Origin: Paracentrotus lividus
Lineage: Eukaryota > Echinodermata > Echinoidea > Camarodonta > Echinidae
Assembly (NCBI GenBank): GCA_940671915.1
Contig: CALNVZ010003434.1
Coordinates: forward strand, 19,360,413-19,424,412
DNA: 64,000 nt
Direction: 5' to 3'
Positions 33,869 to 45,836 of the stretch are shown piece by piece. The position numbers and the translations under genes were made by a program. Below the pieces are notes generated by a model, which worked only from the letters and a program-made list of their open reading frames with translations, was not told the DNA's origin and did not search any database. Within the stretch, counting starts at the first letter, position 1; each line of letters opens with the position of its first letter.

Positions 33869-34853
33869 TAGGGTTGGGCAAATAATGACTTTTTTCTGAA
33901 AAGTTATTTCAAACAAGTTATTTCTATAGTCAAATTTGATTGTAGTATCAAAATGACAATGATTTTTGTGTACGATGAAGTCTGACGTCGCTTAAAGTGC
34001 AAAAACCAAATAGTGTATTTTGCCCATTCATCACACACTTTAATGTATAAACCGGTTTTATTTTGTTTCTTTATGGATTTTGATGGTTTAAAAGCTCAAA
34101 TCTGACAATTTTATCATGACCAAATGTACCTAGTATGGTTATTAAGGTGTTAATTAGTGATTTTGATATGAGGTGATTTTTGCTCGATATGACTGAAGCT
34201 AAACTAACTAAACTACACTAACAGTCAACTTAGGTAGGATTAATCATGTTGGATTAATCATGTTGGGTTCCCTGACACCCAAAAGCCATATAAAAACGCA
34301 ATAAAAGTGGTTTATAGTATAAAAGTGTGATAATTGGGCATAATTCGCGACAAGTCATTACGTCACGCAGAGGTCAAATGGTCGGAACCATAGTACGGGT
34401 TCACGCTACAATCACACACCACCTGTCACTACACCCACAATTTGTAATCGGCAAATTCCTTCTTTGGAAATCAAAATAACTGCAATAATGACTCTCACTA
34501 GTATGATTACAGTCTGCTGCAAAGCAATTCACCCTATATTATATCCTATTTACGCAAAATTTGAAGAAATCTCCGTCTACAAAATCGGTGTTTCGTGTCA
34601 TATGCTTACTGCATGTATCAATTGGTTGCTAATGAAAGTGCGTGAACCAATCGTCAGGGAAAGCTACTTGACCCATGCAGGAAGTGACGCGCTACTTTGT
34701 CGGCGAATACGCTATTTTGGCGGCCATTTTGGTTTTTTGCACTTTAGCGACGTAAGACTATCGTATGCAAAAATAATTGTCATTTTCAGTTTCTACGTTG
34801 AATTTTACTATAGAAACAACTTGTTTGAAAAAAAAGTTGAGATTGCCCAACCT
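33869..34853. mobile_element. hAT-type nonautonomous element
   Basis: Ends TAGGGTTGGGCAA and TTGCCCAACCT, flanked by the 8 bp direct repeat ATGTATAG (33861-33868, 34854-34861). Inverted arms extend about 135 bp (shared GACGTCGCTTAAAGTGC and GCACTTTAGCGACGT words). The 179-codon frame inside is not a recognisable transposase. Confidence 0.85.
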
Positions 34854-34861
34854 ATGTATAG

Positions 34862-36787
34862 GCCTACACTAAGAAATTTCATTAGAAATGATGAACAGAA
34901 TGAAAATAGCATGGCACAGACATATCTTTTGAATTTGCAAAAATATGTTGACATGTTTAAAATTTTTATTATTATTTTCTTAAATATTAGTAAAAATAAC
35001 TAATATGTAGTTCTCATACTCATAAATGTAGTATGATAACTTGGTGAATTATATGTGAGCTTTTGAGCGATTTGAGAATAAATCCCTTACAATTAATACT
35101 GATCACAGAACGAGTACACACTTACATTATAGTCTCCTAGCAACAGAAGATGTAAACTTATCCCTTTTCTAACGACCAAAATAATGGTACTAATAATACT
35201 CCATACTCATGCATCACTACCTGCTTGAACCAAGGATCGAATAGGGTCGAAATTTTATCTAGGTGCTAACTCTATTCTACAAATAATAGTACCTAAACTC
35301 AACACTAGATGGGTATTTGCCTATAGGCAACAACATTCATTTACCCATTACAGCTGTTTTAGCACATTAATAGTTCTATCTGAGTGGTTCACATCAGCAC
35401 AACACTTGAGTAGACTCTCTCAGACCTAAGATATTGATAATCAGCAGCTCTTGACTTTTATCTGTGAAATTGATGGAGCAAGCATGACTACACAAGATCA
35501 AGATGGTACTAAAGGACTTCTAAAAAATAACAAACACTACACAATTCAAAATGACAAAATGCATAATTGTTTTAAGAGTAGGATGAGTATAACATGTAAT
35601 AAAAATGTGTATATGCAATTAAATGCTAGTATTTTGGAGTGAAAAGTAACTATTCACGTTGTTGGTGTTATGACCAACTAATGAATTATGAGTACCGCTA
35701 TTTCTTATAAAAATAATCCATTATTATCAGAACTTTGAGAGGCAGAACATGTTACTCATTTATGTAACCCTTCATCTTTCGCAATAAGCTTGTTTGAGAA
35801 AAAAGATAACACAAAGGGTGCGCCGCCAATTTACCACACGTTTGGGAACCTTATTACCGGTAAGACATTTGTTTAAATCTCACTAATATTACACGTGGAA
35901 ACTCTAAGAGATGTGGTTGTGTCTGTTCTCCAGCCCCTGCCTTTAATCTTATTAATTGTGTAAGCAATATGAACAAATTGGACATCTCCAAGAAAAAAAC
36001 AATTAGAAAGTAACACACGGTAACTGTGTCAATTTTATATTTTTTCTTTCCACACCACTATGTCCGAAAGTTCTACACATAATTATTGCTTCTCTTCCGG
36101 TTTTTGAAACACATAACAATTCTTAACGCAGGCAGAAGTGGATTGTCAGGTGCGCTTACGAGAAATTAGTGTGTGATCCAATGTATCGATTTTCAGAGAC
36201 TCTATCTTGCTCCATTGCATATCTAAACATGCTACAATACTGGTTCCCATACTGTTAGGTTTTTTTTCTCAATTCGACCCTCACACAACAATATTTCACC
36301 CGTATTTGAAAAAAAAATACTGCCAAAATATTAAGAGGAGAGACTATACGAAAGGGAAAAAAGAAATACTAAACCGCCTTTAGAAAGATTATATCTGTTC
36401 TTATAATCCTTATAAGTAAGAACTAGTCCTCTTTAACTCTAGTTATACATTTCCACCACCCCCTCTCTCGCTGGAATATATTTTCACGCTAGCTTTCTTT
36501 GGCTTTGCACATAGCAAAGCAGATTGCCCATTTTTTATTCCAGGGTAACTACCTGAGACCTGAAGATGAAAGAGAGGAAAAAAGAACAGTTTCAAAAATG
36601 TATCATTTACATACATTCTTTATGATCGAAAACCTACCAAATTTTTTTTTGGGGGGGCGGGAGGCAGCATAAATTTATTGATTTGAAAGAAAAGTTTGTC
36701 AAAAGGCATTACCGGTATTTTAAGCACCTCATTTAACTATTACAGTCCACTCCCATTATATGAATACGAACACAAGATTGTAAGCTG
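34862..36787. other. No gene seen
   Basis: AT-rich DNA without long repeats that I can detect. The missing last exon(s) of the ASPHD-type gene should lie here or further left, but I could not find a frame for the expected C-terminal segment. Confidence 0.45.
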
Positions 36788-37107
36788 AGGACCGTATTCT
36801 CAAAGGTGACCTATAAAGTTAAGCCTAGCTTGAATCTGTGGTTTAACTATGGCTAGCAAAATGGGAGGCAAATGTTTCTATGTTGCAATGTTCCTTACAC
36901 GTTTACTAGATTCCGGAATCATGCTTTAGTGGTCATAAAAACTTTTGTACTTATCATTCCCATGCAGTTTTTTATAGTTTAAGTACCAACATTTCTGATA
37001 AAATCGAGCATTTACTTTTCAAGATTGTATCCCATTTTGCTAGTCATAGTTAAACCACAGATTTAAGCTAGGTTTAACTTTAGGCCACCTTTGTGAATAC
37101 AGGCCTT
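36788..37107. mobile_element. MITE with 80 bp inverted arms beside the ASPHD splice donor
   Basis: Left AGGACCGTATTCTCAAAGGT and right ACCTTTGTGAATACAGGCCT ends, with arms continuing through TGGTTTAACTATGGCTAGCA. It ends 17 bases from the donor of the ASPHD exon. Confidence 0.82.
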
Positions 37108-37124
37108 AAGGAGTGTAGGCCTAC

Positions 37125-37769
37125 CTAAATGACATCTGAGACGAATGTTACACGGTCCGTAATGAGGCGTAATGTGGGAGTTGGGCTGCAGGACAGAGAA
37201 GCAAGCATACCCAAACGAAACTCCTCGCATGAATGTCTTCAGACTCTCCAGGACACCAACAGTCTCTGGGCATCGCTGGCAATTCTCCTGGACCCTTCTG
37301 CCTTGGTTGTACAGATGGAAGACGATCCAGGAACCTGACGGGACATTGTTCTGGGACCAACCTCCTCTATCGATACCTTCAGTGTAACTGGAGTAGACAT
37401 TTTCAAAGTCCTGTTTAATCACTTCAAATTGGTCCTTTAAAGTCTGAATATCCTTCCTGTGCGCTACGCTTAATATAGCCTCCGAATCATACCATGGGAT
37501 ACCTTGAAGTTTGGGATATGAATACAATGTTGGATTTTGAAGTTCCAATGTTTTGTCGCCATTCCCTGACACTCCATCTTTTTGTGTCCAAAAGCTTTTA
37601 AATAGATCCTCAAGTAAAAGTTGATCTTCTGCAGTTTGTTTTTCATAAAACTTCCCAACTCTTTCCTTACATAGAAGCTGGTTGTCTTTGCTAGGCTTGC
37701 ATCTTACACAATTCGGCAGCTGACAATTGATATAGTCCTCTGATTCAGCATGTGGTCTGATGTAGCTGT
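37125..37769 (-). CDS. Aspartyl/asparaginyl beta-hydroxylase domain protein, main exon
   Basis: 645 bp open exon, acceptor TTATTACAG|ACAGCT, donor CATTTAG|GTAGGC, 214 full codons. Encodes a Cys-containing lumenal segment (YINCQLPNCVRC, as in vertebrate ASPHD1/2), PKLQGIPWYDSEAI, PSGSWIVFHLYNQGRRVQ, NCQRCPETVGVLESL and HITPHYGPCNIRLRCHLG. The last contains the first iron-binding His of the Fe(II)/2-oxoglutarate fold and the Arg-rich 2OG region. The expected downstream exon with the second His was not found, so the gene is incomplete as seen. Alternatives are other ASPH family members; the EGF/TPR parts of ASPH are absent, so ASPHD type is preferred. Probably a membrane-anchored ER/Golgi protein. 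Confidence 0.87.
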
Positions 37770-38636
37770 CTGTAATAAAAATAGATAAATTTTAAACAAT
37801 GAGGGTTTGATAGCAACATCACAAGAAGGGAGTCTAAATGGTGATATTTGATTCAGGCTTTAATGTCAATCGTTGAAAAGGGCTTAGGTTAGGATTGAAT
37901 TCTCATATTAGGGTTATGGTTTATTAGTACATTCTGGGTCCTAGTTTTGATCAGCTAACGCATAAATGTTTATTCTTCTATTCTCCCTCGATCAGTTCAC
38001 CCATTGGATTTTGTATTTGACATGTACTTAAAAGGGACTAAAAGGACAGAACTAGCATTATTCTAGATCATGTTACTACATAAGCTAATTTTTGCGTACA
38101 GATATTTTTCGCGATTTTTGGCTAGTTGGAAAAATCTGCGATGGTGATGGTTTCATTACTATGAATTTTTAGTAATGGTTTCATTACTATGAATAGCCTT
38201 GTATTGAAGTGGATTTTTTGCTATGACCGACTCGCGAAATTCGCGAAAAATAAAAGTCACCGCAGAAATAAACCACTATATAGGAACTACCCAAGTATGG
38301 AAGTGAATCTCTTGTAGGCCACTACAAATTTGTAACCATGTTCACCTAGCTACCACTGCAAGAATCAAGCATTGATAAATGTTATCCATCATGTCAAAAT
38401 GAGACACAAGTTTCCGAGGATACTGGCAAAACAATTAATTTTTTAATATTTCACTTTATCACTTTCATTAAATATTTTTACAGCATTGCCACACTTGAAA
38501 CATTGAAGATGCAGACAATACAAAAAATATTTTCAAAAAAAATTTGACATTTCTATTATTTTTGCAAATTCTTAACTGAAAGTGACCGTGCTCGGCGACT
38601 TGTGTCTCATAAATATATTTACATGCTAAATATTAC
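37770..38636. other. Putative intron of the ASPHD-type gene with a TCGCGAAA repeat
   Basis: Contains at about 38080-38280 a repeat with GCGTACAGATATTTTTCGCG, TTTCATTACTATGAAT and CGCGAAATTCGCGAAAA words; a related copy in inverted orientation is at 52270-52440. Confidence 0.55.
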
Positions 38637-38743
38637 CCTTTGATCTTGTTGAGAGGAATTCCTTGAATTCCTTCCATAGATGATGATGTAGATGAGGATC
38701 ACAAGCCCTGCAAGAGCAGTCAATACGGCTGGAAGTCAATCCA
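38637..38743 (-). CDS. Possible membrane-anchor exon of the ASPHD-type gene
   Basis: Minus-strand frame PAVLTALAGLVILIYIIIYG followed by RNSRNSSQQDQR then donor AAAGG|GTAATA; an acceptor-like ACTTCCAG precedes it. A single hydrophobic helix just before the lumenal part is where ASPHD2 has its signal anchor. The phase does not match the next exon (phase 0 against the needed 1), so either an indel is present or the exon is misidentified. Confidence 0.45.
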
Positions 38744-39662
38744 TGTTAGCCTGCATTTCATCACCAAGTAACTCCATGATAAATCGATCAGATTGGGTAG
38801 GCTCAAACTAACTACATTGAAGAGCGACTGTTCGTCAAAGTCTACAAAAACAATGCATTGAAAAAATAACAAAAATTGATCTGAATTCAATTTCTAATTA
38901 GACATTTAACTTTCAAATAGACCAAAAATCCAGACCTTTATTTGGCATTCAGTTGGTTAAACAATGAATGATTATACTTAAAATACCAAATATTAAATAA
39001 TATCCTGAGAACGGTGGATGTTTCTGCCTCACTTTTAGCATACGAAATTAAAAAGGTATTTTATCAATATGACATATAATGATGGCCAGTTCTTTGACGT
39101 TATACATCGTAGTATAGTAGTTACTTCATCTATACCCCTTCTAGCCTACTTGCGTCAATTCTTGAATTGATTTTTAGCTCTGAATTCTCATCTCATCTTT
39201 GAAGTGCTATTCATGTGCTGCATTCGATCAGATTCAGAATCTCTTTGAATAATTTATTGACAATTCTAATAATCAATAAAAAAAAGGATTTTCACATATA
39301 TTATTCGCCTTTTCAATACTCTTAATCTGAAAAACTATTGGCTTCCAAACTTAAACTGTAATTCACCATACTCTACTCAGCTCATTTTAATACAACTCAG
39401 CAGCATGTTTTGCCCGGTTATGGAGACATCGCCCGCCGGAACGGTCGGGAGGATATCTAGCACTAGGGTCGATTTATCTGTAGCAGCCGACAAGGAAATT
39501 AGATACTTTGTCATTATTAATACGTTACAGGAACCAATCTATAAATGTGTTTGCTTACAAGAAAGAGGACTTCACTTACCACTTGCTGGCATTATCAACA
39601 ACAAAAATCCTCCAAACTCAAGGAGATGTTTCAATCAAAGAAACGCAATCCCAGACCATCTA

Positions 39663-40190
39663 CACGGAAAAAAGTCTACCATTCCGCTTTTACAGAAATA
39701 GAGAACAATGCATTTTGATTATTGGGCGCTCTGATTAGCTACTGGAGCTATCGCGAGGAGCTCCGCCTCCCGGTTGCGATGACTGAAGTGCGTTGACCGT
39801 AACTGAACAACGCGATTCAGCTGTTCCCGATAAAGACCGCTTTGTCGTGCGCGCTGTCAATCATAACCAAATTTGGACCCATTTCGCAAGAAAACTGCAA
39901 AGACGCGACTTCAAAACGGTTGGGCGTAGACCCACTCTTCCAATATTTTTTAGAATAAAGAAGAGAAATATAAAAAAAGGAACTTCAACGAATCCACTGT
40001 CGGACGTACGCCCAATTTTCAAAAACGCATAAAGAAATGAGGACTTACCAAAAAATAAATGACAAATCTAAATTTTATCGTGACTATTGTTTCATTGGAA
40101 GGCACAATGGTAGTGTATTTCATATGCTAATTCGTGATCATTCGAGCGTCATGCATAAATTACTAAATTATGGAGGAACTTTTCTCCGTG
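39663..40190 (+). mobile_element. CACGGA-ended MITE, copy 2
   Basis: Begins CACGGAAAAAAGTCTACC and ends AACTTTTCTCCGTG, flanked by ATCTA on both sides (39658-39662, 40191-40195). Inverted relative to copy 1 and closely similar over its length. Confidence 0.88.
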
Positions 40191-40195
40191 ATCTA

Positions 40196-40619
40196 CAAAC
40201 ACAAAACACACGAATTTATGATTAGGCTAGCTTCCAAGAAAAAATTAGTATGTTTTGATTATATTGACTCTCTAAATAAGTACTACGGTACTGAAGATTG
40301 TATTTTTCTAAAACCTAATTAATATAATATTTTAAATAATTAATGTTTAGTAATAATTATAACTTCTTTAATACGTTCTTTAAGATATAATCATGATAAT
40401 ACATACTAGTATATTATTTTTCCAGTCTTTAATTTAGGCCATATTTTTCGGGGAAACATTCAACCAATCAAAAAACGACCCTACATTAATTTTAGGAATC
40501 ATGTCCATCCTCGCGCCAGCCATACTTACGAACCCCTTTTGCCCAGTTGCCAGGGGCAGCGGAACGGGGGGCGTCGCAAACGGGGGGGGGGGGGGGGGGG
40601 GGGGTAATGTCAGTTTTCA

Positions 40620-40650
<31 letters not shown>

Positions 40651-41446
40651 GAATAAAAACAAATTTCTGAATGTTCTATTTTACAATTTCTTTTTGAAAA
40701 GGGGGCACTCTTAAAACTAAAAAATACCATTTTCACTTCAATACGTCTTATCAAACTCAACATTTTCTGCTCGGTCGCCATGATGAGACCTCACATTACA
40801 AAAAAGGAAGAATATCAAGCAAAATACATGGAACCATGTAATAACCCCCTGCTGACATGGCTGAGGCAAATTTTCTGAAGGGATGTTGTCGGAAGCATTG
40901 CGTTAATTTATATTGGAGGGCGTAGGGCTACCACCAGCTCTTATCATTTTAATGCCCATTTATATGCCCTTTCATATTTCAGAAATTATATAACAAAAAC
41001 AAGTAACTGTAGGCCTATTTCAAATCGATATTCAACATCATGAGAGCCAAAATTGTATATTTCACAATTTGTTTCAATTTAGCTTGTTATGCCATTCGGT
41101 AAAATTTCTTCTTTCTTCAGAAAAAAAATCCCCCCTTTCCACTTTGACCCACACTTTTTCGTTCCACCGCCCTACAACTGTATGCATATCCCTTGGTGCA
41201 TATTTATCCCATAAACGCATATTGTCATTAATTCACCTCAGCCATTCAAAGGTTTTCATACAATATTAGTAATGGTAAATCGTTCACTCGGGTCAGAAAA
41301 AAATGGGGGGCTACCCGATTTTAAGCAATTTTTCTTAAATTTGCGGTGGGGAGGGAGGTGTTCCCCTGAATCTGCGCCTATTTTGTTAGTGCCAATGGTT
41401 GGTTTCGAAGTGATTAATAAAGTAAAGTAATAAAATCAGAACTGAT

Positions 41447-41489
<43 letters not shown>

Positions 41490-42035
41490 CCCGACCCGGC
41501 TTTCATTTCCACAGCTAGCTAGCTGTTGAATTCCACCATCTTCTTGCGTGTAAGTACGAACAATATTGAAGTACTATCCAATGAAGAATACTATTTACTT
41601 AAAGAAAAATTGAAATCAAAGGAGACTTTCTTTTGGAAATAATAAAATCGGCCTTTTCGTTCAAGCGTTCACTTTTCCTTAAAATTTTTTTTTTTTTTTT
41701 TAAGGATTGTTTTCCTGCTAACTGCTCATTAATACTAGTAGGCCTATTATTATTTTTAGTATAGTATTACCAGATTACTTAACTTTGGTCTCAATTGTCC
41801 GGAGCACATTATGTCATAAAAAAACCCTTGTTCAATATAAACTATGCGGTAAGCTATATGTTGCATGAACTATTCAGTCAAATGTACCCTTTTCAGAACA
41901 TTTAACCAGTTATAGTTTAAGCAGTAACTTTTGTATTATTCATTCTTCATAATCTATTACCATTAATGTGGGACATAGGAATTAAATTGATTTTTAAATC
42001 ACATTTTGTATAATTTGAAATACTAGTTTACGAAA

Positions 42036-42066
<31 letters not shown>

Positions 42067-42401
42067 GAGTTGATGACAACAAACTATTTTTTCAATGAAA
42101 AAAAAACAAACAAACGATAAAATATCCAGATTCACTTTTCGCCTGTATTGTTTTCCGAATATTTATTCTGCTTTGCTCCTTTTCAATAATTTTCTTTTGC
42201 ATTGTGTCATCAGTAATATTGAAGTATTTGTAATTATATTGTCACACCTCTGTAGGCCTATCTTCTAATATTGATGCTTTAAAAATTTATGACGATTGTA
42301 ATCGTAATATAAAAGTAAACAATTTACTAATTGTTCTGATTATAATCATACCATGATGTAAATGTTGAACCAGGCCGACGTGAGATGATAGTAAATATAT
42401 A
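40196..42401. other. Gene-free region rich in homopolymers
   Basis: A 23-base G run (40582-40604), T runs at 40621-40646, 41453-41487 and 42041-42066, and AT-rich unique DNA. No exon or known element recognised. Confidence 0.6.
40582..40604. repeat. 23-base G run
   Basis: Uninterrupted G tract, followed 16 bases on by a 26-base T run. Length may be unreliable in the assembly. Confidence 0.9.
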
Positions 42402-43597
42402 CAGTTGAGGCCAAAAGTTTACATACACCTGATACGAAAACATATATCTAAATGATTTTTACTACCATAAGAACAATTGGCATCATTTATTTCGATGAAG
42501 ATGGTAGCGTATGGTATTTACTTCGTTTTCAGAGAGTATATGTTTTAATTCAAGATATTTAGAAACATAATATATATGGTTGATCTTCCTTCAGTTTGGA
42601 TAAATTCAATGGGTCTACATACTTCTCCGGCTGAGATTATTGTCCATTCCTCCAGCAAGATGGAACTATTCAGTCCCTTTTACAACTTTACTTTGGCGAA
42701 TATCATTCTGGGGGTCTTCCCATAGGCTATACAGGGATCTGGTCTAGACATGTGACAACCCCTCCGTAATCTCCCCTTTTCTCTCTTTCACCATGCACTC
42801 TAAAACAATTCAAATTGATGTTTGGGTTATCATGATGATTAAAGACTCAATTCTAATATGGTTCCAACTTTTCAGGCTGGCATATTGATATTATGATGCT
42901 ACATGTCAAACGACATAGCAGCAGCAGAAAAAACGCACATTGAGTAACCGGTATTGGATTGTGAAAAATGTGATTGTTGTGAGTGTGTAGCATGTAATCA
43001 TATGGCTCGCAATAGAGGAACGCATATTAAGAGATTGAGTTCTTTAATCGCCACAATAACCGCAGACATATGCCATTCAGATTAGTTTTTAGAGTGGATA
43101 AACAGAGAAACAGGAGGATTAAGGAGGGGTGTCACATGTTTAAGCCAAGATCCCTGTACAAACCATATGGGCGACCAAAAAGATGGTATTGCCAGAGAAA
43201 ACCACTGCAAATGGACTTAATGATTGCAGATATTACTGAGGAATGGACAATAATCTCAGGAGAAGTATAATAGAAAGCTCGTAGACACTTCAACAAGTGA
43301 AAATAATGAAAAATAAAGCAAAATAGCAGGCAGCACACCAATCACCAATTTTGTTGTGTATGTAAACGTTTTGACCCATTGATTATGATCCAAACTGAAC
43401 GAGATAACTATATATATATATTATATGTTTCTAATATCTTGATTAAAACATACTGCTCTGAAAACAAAGTAGAATATGATACGTACCCATATTCATAAAA
43501 TAATGATGGCCAAAGTGTTCTTAGGAGGTAAATAAGAACGTTTATTTCTATGTTTTCTTACCAAGTGGTATGAAACTTTTGGCTCTCAGCTAAACTG
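42402..43597. mobile_element. Tc1/mariner relic of Sleeping-Beauty (IR/DR) type
   Basis: Flanked by TA on both sides. Left end CAGTTGAGGCCAAAAGTTTA, right end is its diverged reverse complement (AAACTTTTGGCTCTCAGCTA then AACTG). Inner direct-repeat words, CAATGGGTCTACATAC on the left and GTATGTAAACGTTTTGACCC on the right, make the IR/DR layout with arms of 220-260 bp. The short centre has no intact transposase. Confidence 0.88.
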
Positions 43598-44792
43598 TAC
43601 ATATAAATAAGTAGTAGGCTACATATTAATTTCTCGTTCTAGATCTGGTCGAGCGCCATCTTTTCATCGATACAGTTGAATGGTCACTGTGATCATTATT
43701 TACAGGCGGTTTTTTTCAAACCAATTCAGGACCAATATGACAAACACTGCGTCACTGTATTCGTGATGTGCTAACGCAGAATCGTTCTAATCACCATTGT
43801 GTGGGTCCCACTTGTTCAATAATATGCTGTCTTTGGGCAAGAACGATCTGAATCGTTCCAGTTTTGTGCCACGATCAGACTTTGAATGAGGACGACTTAA
43901 CAAAAATTGGCTTCCAGTGAAGTAATCTTGTTTTAAATAATGTTCTTTGAAATTTAGATTTTGCCATTCTAAGAGAGGTGTAATATTCAGTCAAGATTTA
44001 CAGGTACGTTAGATCTTTTTTTTTCTCTGACTGAGAGCACTGATCTTACTAAAGACAAGTAATATAGTGAGTTTGAAGAGTGTCATCAGTAATTCATGCT
44101 TTGAAGAAGTGCCCACACAAGCACCTGAACCATGATCTGGGACTATGACAAGACTGCAGAAAGAAAACTTTCAGAAACAAAACTTAATTTTTCAACTTTT
44201 TAAAAATAACATTTTCAACTATTCTTTTCTTCATAACCAGTAGAGGGCGCCGGTCGCAAAAAGCAAACATCGTCTCAGATTATTGGACTTCGTCCTTGTT
44301 TATGAAAGGACACTGTACAGTACAAATTAGCCTCCATTGATGCAACTCCTCACTGAAGCTCTACTGTGCCATGCTCTCCGCATATCTAACACAGTGATTG
44401 AACAATTAATCCCTTTTACTATCCTTGGGAAGAGGACAAGTCATAAAAAGTAGACGGTGAACTGGGGGTAATTGATGATAAGGAATCTAAATTATAGCAC
44501 TCTCAATTCCGAACTGCCATCCAAATCCCGTAGGTTTCTCAAAAGGAAAACAGACGTCTTCACAAATGAAGACAAACCTTGTTACTGGATGACTGGCAAA
44601 TTTGGCAAATGTCATTGTTTATACAGACGGTCAGTGTTTATGCAGACTGATCAAGTGTTCTGGAACCGGCTGCTCTACTGATAACTGAGTGGTTGGAATT
44701 CTTTCACTATCCCTGTATGTTTTGAGTTTCTTTCTTTCTTCTTGATGAAATATATTTTTTTAAGTCCACTTTCTGAAAATCCCCGACGTTCA
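43598..44792. other. No gene seen
   Basis: AT-rich DNA between the Tc1 relic and the next MITE. Short open frames only. Confidence 0.5.
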
Positions 44793-45315
44793 ACGAGATA
44801 AAGTTCTTCCTAATTTGTAATTTATGCATGACGCTCGAATGATCACGATTAGATATGAAATACACTGCCATTTGTGCCTTCCAATGAACAATGTCACGAT
44901 AAAATTTAGATTTGTCTATTTATTTTTTTGGTAAGTCCTCATTTCTTTATGCGTTTTGAAATATTGGGCGTTACGTCGCGACAGTGGATTCGTTAAAGTT
45001 CCTTTTTATATTTCTCTTCTTTATTCTAAAAATATTGGAAGAGTGGGTCTACGCCCAACCGTTTTTTGAAGTCGCGTCTTGCAGTTTTTCTTGCGAAATG
45101 GGTCCAATTTGGTTATGATTGACAGCGCGCATGACAAAGCGTCTTTATCGGGAACAGCTGAATCGCGTTGTTCAGTTACGGTCAACGTACTTCAGTCATC
45201 GCAACCGGGAGGCGGAGCTCCTCGCGATAGCTACCAGTAGCTAATCAGAGCGCCCAATAATCAAAATGCATTGTTCTCTATTTCTGTAAAAGCGGAATGG
45301 AAGATTTTTTCCGTG
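44793..45315 (-). mobile_element. CACGGA-ended MITE, copy 3
   Basis: Same family and orientation as copy 1; left end decayed (GAGATAAAGTTCTTCC), right end TTTTTTCCGTG. Several single-base deletions relative to copies 1 and 2. Confidence 0.82.
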
Positions 45316-45836
45316 TGTTTTGGGGCGGGAAAGGGCAAAAAAAATAAGTGATGTTTTAATTTTTGTTCATGATTTTGATTTGAAATTTATCCAAAACCTA
45401 ATCACTGTGTCTTATAATGACATATAGGATCTACATATGCTACTACTTAATTTTGGAGCTGAAATTTATTGCAAAAGGAGAAAACCTCAGATAAAACAAC
45501 ATTGACAAGGTTGCAAATTTTCACCAAAATATGGCAGTTTGGTCCACCAGGTCAATAGACAATACTAAAGTATTGACATCGTATTATGAGTGAAGTGCCT
45601 AAGTCTGCGCACCTAAAATTTGACCTCAATTTCAATAAATTGTAAAGTATTATTTTAAGATTCATCAATATTATTCTGTTCTTCATATTCTATTGATCAA
45701 TGAAGCGAAAAATTTCAGAGAATTAATTTACAAGAACAATGTTTTTTTACGATTTTTCGAAGGGCTGTCATTTTGTGTTGCAAAAATGAATATTGAATAG
45801 TGCCCATGTCTGCACACTAACTCATTTTGCACGCAA

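Noticed and set aside
34464-35003. 179-codon plus-strand open frame
   Set aside because: It overlaps the right arm and interior of a hAT-type element with clear 8 bp duplications; the translation has no transposase or other motif.
37129-37418. Several 60-70 codon plus-strand frames opposite the ASPHD exon
   Set aside because: Shadows of the minus-strand coding exon.
39405-39738. Two overlapping frames of 76-98 codons
   Set aside because: They run from unique sequence into the CACGGA-ended MITE at 39663 and show no domain or splice context.
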